Assembly (NCBI RefSeq): GCF_010731715.1
Contig: NZ_AP022587.1
Coordinates: forward strand, 6,138,001-6,202,000
Direction of reading: 5' to 3'
Source: Mycobacterium stomatepiae
GTDB taxonomy: Bacteria; Actinomycetota; Actinomycetes; Mycobacteriales; Mycobacteriaceae
Length of the DNA stretch: 64,000 nucleotides
The translations under genes were made by a program, and so were the position numbers. Under the pieces are notes generated by a model, which was not told where the DNA came from, ran no database searches, and was given only the letters and a program-made list of their open reading frames with translations. Position 1 is the stretch's first letter; each line of letters starts with the position of its first letter. Positions 8,963 through 16,281 of the stretch are shown here, in pieces.

Positions 8963-9021
8963 CTACATAATTTAACATAGAATCAAAAAGCTAGGCCAGC
9001 CGCGTCGAAGTGGTGATCGTC

Positions 9022-9714
9022 TCAGCGTCTGCTGGTTGTCGTGCGCGCCTTTCGGGTGCTGCGTGCCCGTGATTGCCCCTGCGGGCTCAGCCCGTGGCTC
9101 ACCAACGATTGAGCGGTGGCGACGATGCCGTCGACGGAGTCGCGTTGGGGGTCACGCCATTCGGCCGCCCAGTTGAGCGCGCCAAGAGCCAGCAGCTGCG
9201 CGTAGCGGAGGTCGAGATCGGCCCGGATTTGCCCGTCTGCTTGGGCATTGTCAAACAATCGGCGCCATATCCGTCCGTAGCTCGCTTCCTCTTTGAGTTG
9301 TCGAGCGCGGAGGTGCTGGGGGATCTGCCCGGAATTACGTATCGAGGCGGTGGCGTAATCGGAAATCTCGAGCTCGTGGCGCAGATGGGCCTCGACGGCC
9401 GTCATGATCCGATCCAGTGGCGAGGTCTCCGGTGGGAGCTCGTTGAGGGCGTCTTGCACGTTCCGGCGTAGTTCGGCGACGCCGCAGTACATCACCTCTT
9501 CGATGAGTTCCTCGCGAGAACCCAAATAGTAGTAGATTGCCGGCGCCTGAATCTCGGCATAGTCGGCAACATCGGAGAGCCGTGTGCCGGCAAACCCCTT
9601 CGCGCTCAGAACGTGCGTGGCGGCATCGAGGATGCGGGCACGTGTGCGGGCGGATTTGGAATCGGCGTCAGCAGTTCCGCGATTAGAAGCCGGCGTAGAT
9701 TTTTTAGGCGCCAT
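9022..9714 (-). CDS. TetR-family transcriptional repressor (paralogue of 5637-6290)
   Basis: About 230 aa from ATG 9714; a GTG lies directly in front. The helix-turn-helix is at residues ~22-68 (RARILDAATHVLSAKGFAG, QAPAIYYYLGSREEL). The rest is a ligand domain nearly parallel to the other TetR. It ends in a basic Arg/Ser/Thr-rich tail (~20 residues) that the paralogue lacks. It lies upstream of the thiolase on the same strand, 59 bases away, and is divergent from the MaoC-like gene at 9923. Control of the thiolase/dehydrogenase pair and of the MaoC-like gene is inferred from position. Confidence 0.88.
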   Translation of the reverse strand: MAPKKSTPASNRGTADADSKSARTRARILDAATHVLSAKGFAGTRLSDVADYAEIQAPAIYYYLGSREELIEEVMYCGVAELRRNVQDALNELPPETSPLDRIMTAVEAHLRHELEISDYATASIRNSGQIPQHLRARQLKEEASYGRIWRRLFDNAQADGQIRADLDLRYAQLLALGALNWAAEWRDPQRDSVDGIVATAQSLVSHGLSPQGQSRARSTRKARTTTSRR

Positions 9715-9922
9715 CACATCGTAGACGTGGATTTGAATCTAGGATCAGGCGCGCTAGCCCGTGTCGTGGAATGGCACTCCGCGCGACGGAAACTCGGGGC
9801 CGGCCGCCAGCGACTCGTTATGGCCAGGAGTTTCTTGGACGGGCGCATGAGTAACCGAAGATACGTTGCGCAGCAGCTTGTTCCGGCAGGCGTCGTTGAA
9901 ATGGGATCGCGTTGACCCGGAC

Positions 9923-10978
9923 ATGGATCACCTGCCAGCATGTGGCGTTGTGACTATCAACGGCCCTCGGGCTGGGTATCCGGGACAACGTCAGGGCGGC
10001 CCGTTCTTCGACGACCTGTCGGTAGGTCAGGAATTCGACTCGGCGCCTGCGATAACGCTGTCGTCCGGCTTGGCCGCTGCCCACCAAGCGATCGTGGGGG
10101 ATCGGTTGAGGCTGGCTCTCGACGCCCACCTGTGCTTGGGCGTGACCGGTGTTCCTGGCCCGCTGGCGCATCCGGCGCTGGTATGTGACGTGGCGATCGG
10201 GCAGTCGACGTTGGCCACCCAGCGCGTCAAAGCCAATCTGTTCTACCGTGGGCTCACTTTTCACCGATTCCCGATGATCGGCGACAGTGTCTACACGCGA
10301 ACCGAAGTGGTTGGGCTGCGCGCCAACTCGGCGAAACCTGGGCGCGCACCGACCGGAATGGCGGCGCTTCGGATGACGACGATCGACCAGGCCGACCGGC
10401 TGGTGCTCGACTTCTACCGGTGCGCCATGCTGCCCGCTAGTCCCGATTGGCGTCCCGGCGATGATCCAGGCGATGACCTTTCCGCCATCGGATCCGACGC
10501 ACCGGAGTCCGTTGTGAATGCGACCGCGCAATGGCAGGGGGAGGTGTTCCGGAAGCGGGTACCCGGTCCGCATTTCCACGCCGGTATGGCCGGCGCGGTG
10601 CTGAACAGCACCGGCGACGTCGTCAGCGACGCGCCTGAACTGGCCAGACTCACCCTGAACATTGCTGCGGCCCATCATGATTCGCGGGTCAGCGGGCGTC
10701 GGCTGGTGTACGGGGGCCATACCATCGGCTTGGCGCTGGCTCAGGTCACGAGGCTATTGCCCAATCTTGCGACGACCCTGGGCTGGGAATCCTGTGATCA
10801 CACCGGTCCGGTGTACGAGGGTGACACGCTGTATAGCGAGTTGCACATCGACGCCGCGGAACCCACTGACAACGGGGGAGTGCTCAAACTGCGGTCGCTG
10901 GTGTACGCGGCCTCCGAGTCGCCAGCTGAGGCCGATCGGCAGGTGCTGGACTGGCGGTTCCGTGCTCTGCATTTCTAA
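9923..10978 (+). CDS. MaoC-like double-hotdog hydratase/dehydratase
   Basis: About 351 aa, two hotdog halves. The first begins near GGPFFDDLSVGQEFDSAPAITL, the usual opening of MaoC-type (R)-hydratases, and the second half has HFHAGMAGAVLNSTG. The C-terminal part contains VYGGHTIGLALAQ and an EGDTLYSE strand typical of MaoC dehydratases that act on CoA-thioesters. ATG 9923 is chosen because the family starts about 20-30 residues before GPFFDDL; a TTG at 9866 would add 19 residues. It is divergent from a TetR gene, which likely controls it. It would hydrate or dehydrate an acyl-CoA in the same catabolic set. Confidence 0.8.
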   Translation: MDHLPACGVVTINGPRAGYPGQRQGGPFFDDLSVGQEFDSAPAITLSSGLAAAHQAIVGDRLRLALDAHLCLGVTGVPGPLAHPALVCDVAIGQSTLATQRVKANLFYRGLTFHRFPMIGDSVYTRTEVVGLRANSAKPGRAPTGMAALRMTTIDQADRLVLDFYRCAMLPASPDWRPGDDPGDDLSAIGSDAPESVVNATAQWQGEVFRKRVPGPHFHAGMAGAVLNSTGDVVSDAPELARLTLNIAAAHHDSRVSGRRLVYGGHTIGLALAQVTRLLPNLATTLGWESCDHTGPVYEGDTLYSELHIDAAEPTDNGGVLKLRSLVYAASESPAEADRQVLDWRFRALHF

Positions 10979-11044
10979 ATGGTCGTGGCAATGCCGCACG
11001 TTAGCTCCGGTGCCATAGCGGTTTGCGGTAACGGATGCGCACGA

Positions 11045-11683
11045 TCATATCGGCATGATGCCGGTCATCAGGTTGGTGAAACGGTCGGTGATGAGGTCCA
11101 GTTCGGTATTGCTGCTGAGGAACACGATGTAGAAAATCATTCCCCAGGTGATCGCTAACAGTGATTCGACCAAGAGCGGCGCTTCGATGTCGGTCCTTAG
11201 TTCACCTCGTTCGACAGCGCCGTTGACTGCCCATTGAACGAAGCTTCGGGTGTGCTTCGTCGCGTCGTGTTCGGTATCGCCGTTGTGCTGCGGGCGATGG
11301 CACGGCAGCAACGAGGTCACCAGAAATGCAGCAGCGGAACGATCCTCGGCGTCGACCTGAGCGGCGACATGAACAAACGCCATTAGCTGCCCGAACAATG
11401 TCGCAGCCTCACGGCCCCTTTGGATCCCGACTGCGACGACGAGCGCGTCGGTATGGTCGACGACGGCGCGGTAGAGTTCGCGTTTGCTTTTGAAGTGGTA
11501 ATTGAGCGCGGGGCGGGTCAAATTCGCGCGATGGGCGATGGTCGAAAACGTTGCGCCCTCATAGCCGACTTCGCTGAACACGCGGCACGCGTTGTCGATG
11601 ATGCGTCCGCGTGTCTCCGCCGCCGCGATCGCGGGCGGCCGCCCGGCTCGCCGTGCGACCGTTGATCGGCGTGATCCCGTCAC
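11045..11683 (-). CDS. TetR-family transcriptional regulator
   Basis: About 212 aa from GTG 11683. The frame stays open upstream to 11773, but those ~30 residues are not TetR-like. A basic AGRPP hook precedes the helix-turn-helix at ~20-70 (GRIIDNACRVFSEVGYEGATFSTIAHRANLTRPALNYHFKSKREL), a standard TetR reading head. The ligand domain ends in hydrophobic helices (ITWGMIFYIVFL). It converges on the MaoC-like gene. A near-perfect palindrome at 11787-11804 upstream is a candidate operator. Its targets are unknown. Confidence 0.85.
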   Translation of the reverse strand: MTGSRRSTVARRAGRPPAIAAAETRGRIIDNACRVFSEVGYEGATFSTIAHRANLTRPALNYHFKSKRELYRAVVDHTDALVVAVGIQRGREAATLFGQLMAFVHVAAQVDAEDRSAAAFLVTSLLPCHRPQHNGDTEHDATKHTRSFVQWAVNGAVERGELRTDIEAPLLVESLLAITWGMIFYIVFLSSNTELDLITDRFTNLMTGIMPI

Positions 11684-12073
11684 GCGCCTAACCCAGCAAA
11701 ATTGCTGCGTTCGGGGGTCACCACGATCATCACTTCCTCGACTAGGTGTCGCACTCGCCGCAGCGTGCTGCAAATTTTCGAGTTTAGAATAGATTAATCG
11801 ATTCGCTGCCCGCTAGTGCTGGGCTATTTCGACGTCGGACGTCATTTTCGTTGAATGCAACTCAATTGCGGTCAACCGCGATCCGCCAATCGGCTTTTGA
11901 ACCGACTTTCAGCCATGCGAATAATCGTCAGAAGCCTAGCCAAACTAGCAAGCTGATGCCCAGGCCGGAGGTGCGGCGAGAGCAACGCCACCGCGAATAA
12001 GCAAGCCAATTCTCGCAGTGGCCTTACCCTCGCCGGCCGGTCGTTCCAGGCCGGTCGTCAGACGTCGGCCCGA
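11684..12073. other. gene-free stretch between TetR and aldehyde dehydrogenase
   Basis: About 390 bases with no convincing coding frame. It holds the palindrome at 11787-11804 and, to the right, ordinary sequence leading to the 3' end of the aldehyde dehydrogenase. It probably contains the TetR promoter. I see nothing else. Confidence 0.5.
11787..11804. promoter_or_regulatory. candidate TetR operator
   Basis: GAATAGATTAATCGATTC matches its own reverse complement at 16 of 18 positions, with a perfect GATTAATC core. It lies about 100 bases upstream of the GTG 11683 start, or 14 bases from the longest possible frame. Autoregulation by the adjacent TetR is inferred. Confidence 0.4.
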
Positions 12074-13480
12074 TCAGAGTCCGATGTAGACGGCCTTGGT
12101 GTTGAAGTAGACCTCGATGCCCTTCCGGCCGCGCTCGCCGCCCCAGCCCGACTGCTTGTGCCCGCTGATCGGCATCGACGGGTCCGCCGCGAGCGAGGAG
12201 TTCACCCAGACCTGGCCCGCGCGAAGCTCGTTCACGACACGGTGGGCGCGGCTGAGGTTTTCGGTCCAGATGGAACCGGCAAGCCCGTAGTGCGTGTCGT
12301 TGGCGGCGGCGAGCACCTCGTCCTCGTCGTCGAAGGGGATCACGCAGCCGACCGGCCCGAAGATTTCCTCCTTGATGAGCCGCATGTCGGGCGTGGTGTC
12401 GGTGACGATCGTCGCCTCGTAGAAGTAGCCCTTGCGGTCCATCGGTTTGCCGCCGGTGATCACCTTCGCGCCGCCGGCCACGCCGTCGTTCACGATGCCT
12501 TCCACCCGCTTGCGCTGCTTGTCACTGATCAGCGGCCCCAGCACGGAGTCGGGATCGTCGCTGCCGCCCATTGGCAGCATTTGGGCGAAGCCGGCGAGGC
12601 TTTCCACGACCTGGTCGTAGATGCCGCGCTGGACGTAGATGCGCGAGGTGCACGAGCAGTTCTGCCCCGAGCCGGCGAGCAGGCCCATGCCCGCCCCCAT
12701 GATCGCCTTGTCGAGGTTGGCGTCGTCGAACATGATCAGCGGTGACTTGCCGCCGAGCTCGAGCGTCAGTCGCTTGAGGTTGCCCGCGGCCGCTTTCACG
12801 ATCAGCCGTCCGACCTCCGTCGAACCGGTGAACGAAATCTTGTCGACGTCGGGATGCGCGGTGAGCGCGGCACCCGTCGTCTCGCCGTAGCCGGTGATGA
12901 CGTTGAGGACGCCGTCGGGCAGACCCGCCTCGCGGAAGATCTCCTCCAGCTTCAGCGCGGTAAGCGGCGTCTCTTCGGCGGGTTTCAGCACGGCACTGCA
13001 GCCCGCCGCCAGTGCCGGCGCGACCTTGAGCATCGCGACGAAGAAGGGGCCGTTCCACGGGATGATCAGGCCGACGACGCCGACCGGCTCGAGCTGGGTG
13101 AAGGTGTGGTAGGTCTCCCAGTTGCCAAGCAGTCCGTCGGACACGAGATTGGCCGACTCGCCATGGATCTTGCCGACCCAGCCGGCGTAGTACTTCAGCA
13201 TGGCGACTGAGACCGGGATGATGTGACGCGCGGCCGTTAGGTTCATGCCGTTGTCCTGGCCCTCCAGCGCGGCGAGTTCATCGGCACGTTCTTCGATGAT
13301 GCGCGCGGCGCGGAAAAGGACATTCGCGCGGTGCGACGCGGGCGCCTTGCGCCACACGCCCGACTCGAACGTCTCGCGCGCCCGGGCCACCGCCGCGCCG
13401 ACGATCGCCTGGTCGGAGTCGGGGACCTCCGTGATCAGCTGCTCGTTGGAGGGGTTGTAGACCGCGATGCTGTCAGTCAA
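12074..13480 (-). CDS. NAD(P)-dependent aldehyde dehydrogenase
   Basis: 468 aa, normal for the superfamily. It shows the IIPWNGPFF cofactor loop (~residue 145), the FTGSTEVG Rossmann motif, the general base in LELGGKSP (~residue 241) and the catalytic Cys275 in GSGQNCSC. The KEEIFGPV segment in the C-terminal half is also intact. It oxidises an aldehyde to the acid in the cytosol; the substrate is not readable. A LacI repressor lies immediately upstream on the same strand, and a 14-bp palindrome sits ~60 bases before the start, so repression and induction by a small ligand are likely. Confidence 0.93.
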   Translation of the reverse strand: MTDSIAVYNPSNEQLITEVPDSDQAIVGAAVARARETFESGVWRKAPASHRANVLFRAARIIEERADELAALEGQDNGMNLTAARHIIPVSVAMLKYYAGWVGKIHGESANLVSDGLLGNWETYHTFTQLEPVGVVGLIIPWNGPFFVAMLKVAPALAAGCSAVLKPAEETPLTALKLEEIFREAGLPDGVLNVITGYGETTGAALTAHPDVDKISFTGSTEVGRLIVKAAAGNLKRLTLELGGKSPLIMFDDANLDKAIMGAGMGLLAGSGQNCSCTSRIYVQRGIYDQVVESLAGFAQMLPMGGSDDPDSVLGPLISDKQRKRVEGIVNDGVAGGAKVITGGKPMDRKGYFYEATIVTDTTPDMRLIKEEIFGPVGCVIPFDDEDEVLAAANDTHYGLAGSIWTENLSRAHRVVNELRAGQVWVNSSLAADPSMPISGHKQSGWGGERGRKGIEVYFNTKAVYIGL

Positions 13481-13540
13481 TGTCCTTCATCCTTTCGCCG
13501 AGCCGTTCGCTCGCGAAAATGGTGGGGGTGCCCGACAGAG

Positions 13541-13554
13541 GTTACGCGCGTAAC
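13541..13554. promoter_or_regulatory. candidate LacI-family operator before the aldehyde dehydrogenase
   Basis: GTTACGCGCGTAAC is a perfect 14-bp palindrome with the central CpG typical of LacI/PurR operators. It lies 61-74 bases upstream of the aldehyde dehydrogenase start and just downstream of the LacI stop. The half-site CGCGTAA recurs in front of the lacI-type gene itself. Confidence 0.6.
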
Positions 13555-13587
13555 TAGTAGGTGTCTAGTATGTCCCGAGCGCGTGGC

Positions 13588-14586
13588 TCAGGTGGACTCT
13601 CGGATGACCAGCGTCGCGATGTCCCGGGGATCCGCAGGTGACCCGTCGGGCAGACCGAGTTCGGTCAAAACCGCCGACAGTGCCACTTCGGCGATCGCCT
13701 CGCGGTCGAACACCACCGTGGTCAGCGCGGGGACGCTGAAGGGAGACAGGGCCGTCGCGTCCACGCCGATGACCGCGAGATCGTCGGGGCAGCGTAGTCC
13801 GGCGCGCCGTACGCCGTTGAGGACTACGAAGGCCACCTCGTCGCTCTGTGCGCAGACCGCGGTGACGCCCGCCGCGTGCAATTCACCGACCGCCTTGGCG
13901 CTGTCGTCCGGCGTCAACGCCTTCACCGCAACCTCGGGCAGTCCACGCTGGTGCGCGGCGCGTCGGACGCCGTCGATCCAGTAGTCGCCGAGTGCGCGCC
14001 ACCGGCGATCGCCCGAATACGCGAACGCCACATTGCGATGACCCCGCGAAACGAGATGGTCGACACGCATTTGGCCGACCGAATACTGCGGGTCTTGAAG
14101 ACCCGGCAGCGTGTGGACACAGATGTGGGGAATGGCTGCATCCGCGACGGCGCCAGATGCCTTGCGGCCCAAGGGGAAAAGGCTCGTCACCGCGATCGGC
14201 TGGAGGTGATTGATGGCGTCGACGACCGCGTCGTCTTGCTCGGTCTCGAAGAGCTGTACCTGCATGATCCCGCGGCGGGCCAACTCGGTGGTCATGTGAG
14301 TGCCGACCTGCATGGGCATCTCGCCACCGGCGAGCCGCGGCACGATGTACAAGATCACGCCACTTTTCCCACGGGCAAGATTGCGGGCGGCAAGGTTTGG
14401 GCGATACCCCAATTCAGCCGCCGCACTGTGCACCGCGGCACGCGTCTGCGCCGAAATGGTGCGCCCGACAGAGTTGTTGAGCACATAACTGACCGTCGCG
14501 GTCGAGACGTTAGCTCTCCGCGCAACGTCGGCCTTGGTGGGCCTGCCCTTGACGCTCAGTTCGACCTCCCGGCGCAGCCGTCTCAT
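13588..14586 (-). CDS. LacI-family transcriptional repressor
   Basis: 332 aa from ATG 14586 (MRRLRREVEL). The open frame continues upstream to 14952, but LacI proteins begin just before the helix-turn-helix. That domain is at residues ~14-60 (TKADVARRANVSTATVSYVLNN, the hinge-proximal RPNLAARNLA). A periplasmic-binding-protein-like sensor domain follows (residues ~70-330, with SRGHRNVAFAYSG and PDDLAVIGVD). It probably represses the adjacent aldehyde dehydrogenase and itself; matching half-sites occur before both starts. The effector is unknown. Confidence 0.92.
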   Translation of the reverse strand: MRRLRREVELSVKGRPTKADVARRANVSTATVSYVLNNSVGRTISAQTRAAVHSAAAELGYRPNLAARNLARGKSGVILYIVPRLAGGEMPMQVGTHMTTELARRGIMQVQLFETEQDDAVVDAINHLQPIAVTSLFPLGRKASGAVADAAIPHICVHTLPGLQDPQYSVGQMRVDHLVSRGHRNVAFAYSGDRRWRALGDYWIDGVRRAAHQRGLPEVAVKALTPDDSAKAVGELHAAGVTAVCAQSDEVAFVVLNGVRRAGLRCPDDLAVIGVDATALSPFSVPALTTVVFDREAIAEVALSAVLTELGLPDGSPADPRDIATLVIREST

Positions 14587-14598
14587 GTGCTGACTTAC

Positions 14599-14619
14599 CT
14601 TACGTGGCTCCCGCGTAAG
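14599..14619. promoter_or_regulatory. candidate autoregulatory LacI-type site
   Basis: CTTACG (14599-14604) and CGTAAG (14614-14619) form an inverted repeat with a 9-base spacer, 13-33 bases upstream of the repressor start. The arms resemble the half-sites of the palindrome at 13541-13554, although the spacing differs. Confidence 0.4.
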
Positions 14620-14773
14620 CAACCGGCGATCGCGGCCAATCGTGCCCACCCGGGGTCTTTTCTTTTGGCCTCTGTACAGGGAAAATGTGGCCAGTGTCCG
14701 CGGCAGACGGCTGGAGGTTTTGATCGGTAGCGAACTCGCCTCTCGGACGAAGCAGCGATCAGGAGAACACAAT

Positions 14774-15097
14774 ATGAAGCGAATCCTTGCCGGTGCTCTG
14801 CTGTCGGGTACCACCGCACTGGCCGGCTTGTCGCTCGGCGCGGGCACCGCTGCGGCCGACCCGGGCACAGGTATCTGTAACCAGCTAGCGGTGTGCAGCC
14901 GCATTTGGTGCCCCGGCAGCCCGCTGCCGTGGCCGAACGTGGTGTGGGACATGAACCGCTGCCACCACTACTACGGCGGCACGGTCGGTGAAAGGGGAAC
15001 CGCGGGCGGCGTTCAGGTTGGCACCGGCATCATCGAGGGAGATCCTTCCCCGGCAAGCACCTGCGACGGAGCACCCATCTGCTTGCCCGGCCTGTAG
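14774..15097 (+). CDS. small exported cysteine-containing protein
   Basis: 107 aa from ATG 14774, preceded by AGGAGA. It has a basic N-terminus (MKR), a hydrophobic core and a signal-peptidase-I site around TAAADPG, giving a mature secreted protein of about 77 residues. The mature part contains six Cys (in ICNQ, VCSR, WCPG, NRCHH, TCDGAP and PICL), likely disulphide-bonded. It resembles short mycobacterial secreted proteins of unknown function. The larger frame from 14642 is rejected because it would bury the signal peptide. Confidence 0.75.
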   Translation: MKRILAGALLSGTTALAGLSLGAGTAAADPGTGICNQLAVCSRIWCPGSPLPWPNVVWDMNRCHHYYGGTVGERGTAGGVQVGTGIIEGDPSPASTCDGAPICLPGL

Positions 15098-15197
15098 CGG
15101 CGGCAACGAATCGTTGAAGTCGGGCGGTCCGATGCGAAAGACTCGGTGCGGGCCATCCAGTCGCAGGACTTCGAGCAATGGTTGGTGATGGGACGCA

Positions 15198-16094
15198 GTG
15201 AACCGTAGCCAGGTACGCGGCGTGTCGTTCGCCGTGGCGATGATCGTGCTCGCGATCGTCGGCTGTTCACAGTCGATGGCGTCGCCGGCAACCACGATGC
15301 TCGCCGAGGCGCCGCCCCTGGGGGCGCAACCTCAACTGGCGTCCGATCCCGAGCAGTTGGCCAACGATCTCGTTGCTGACGAACTCGCGCTGCGCGGGCC
15401 GTCGACGCCGGAGGCTGCGCTGGCAGCGGCGGCACACCGCGAGCAAGCGGCCTATCGGGCCATCGGGCGGCATCCGGAATGGGATGCGGTCACCCGACCG
15501 CGAGTCCCGCCATCGCTGCTCGATGTCTACGACCGCAATGTCGACGCCCGTCGACAACTCCAGGCGATGGCACAAGTGCGAGACACGTTGCCCGCCTGGC
15601 GCATCGACCCCCCGATTCCGGCCGACGATCTGATCGGTTACTACCACGCGGCGGAGGCCGAGTCCGGTGTCGGCTGGAACTACCTGGCCGCGATCAACCT
15701 GGTCGAGACCCGCTTCGGCAGCATCAATGGCGTGAGCACCGCCGGCGCGCAAGGCCCCATGCAATTCTTACCGTCGACGTTCGCCTCCTACGGCCAAGGC
15801 GGCGACGTCAATTCGCCCCACGACAGCATCATGGCGGCGGGCCGCATGCTCGCCGCCGACGGCTTTGCCAACGACCGCGATCACGCCATCTACAGCTACA
15901 ACCACGCGCACCAATACGTCCAAGCGGTCGACGATTACGCCGCGCTGATGGGGGCCGACCCTGCGGCTTTCGTCACCTTCTATCGCTGGGACGTCTACTA
16001 CGTCACGACCGCCGGCGATATGCTGCTCCCCATCGGCTACGCCGCATCTTCGCCGATTCCCGTCGGGGACTACTTGGCGGCGCACCCACAGTAG
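15198..16094 (+). CDS. putative lytic transglycosylase lipoprotein
   Basis: 298 aa from GTG 15198. A signal peptide ends in a lipobox IVGC (Cys23), so the protein is probably anchored to the outer face of the membrane. Residues ~145-270 match the SLT/MltB-type lytic transglycosylase domain: the catalytic Glu in NLVETRFGSINGVSTAGAQGPMQ, then LPSTFASYG and a repeated SYNHAHQYVQ helix. It would cleave peptidoglycan glycan strands. It lies downstream of the small exported protein with a ~100-base gap, so it may have its own promoter. Confidence 0.85.
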   Translation: MNRSQVRGVSFAVAMIVLAIVGCSQSMASPATTMLAEAPPLGAQPQLASDPEQLANDLVADELALRGPSTPEAALAAAAHREQAAYRAIGRHPEWDAVTRPRVPPSLLDVYDRNVDARRQLQAMAQVRDTLPAWRIDPPIPADDLIGYYHAAEAESGVGWNYLAAINLVETRFGSINGVSTAGAQGPMQFLPSTFASYGQGGDVNSPHDSIMAAGRMLAADGFANDRDHAIYSYNHAHQYVQAVDDYAALMGADPAAFVTFYRWDVYYVTTAGDMLLPIGYAASSPIPVGDYLAAHPQ

Positions 16095-16281
16095 CGGTCG
16101 CGGCGGGTGCAAACCGGATTGTCGACTTGCCGAACCCGCCCGCCACGCAAACGTCATAGTTGTGGGCTATCCAACGAAAAGCTGGCGACGAGAGCGCGGT
16201 GAGTGGTTCTCTTGTGGAGACCGCAACGGGCAGCGGTAGGCGACCGCCTCAGGGTCTGAGCACATTTCGGAAGGGCTGGCA

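Noticed and set aside
6647..8980. 777-codon open frame on the plus strand
   Set aside because: Antisense to a clear acyl-CoA dehydrogenase and thiolase; composition-driven, no motif.
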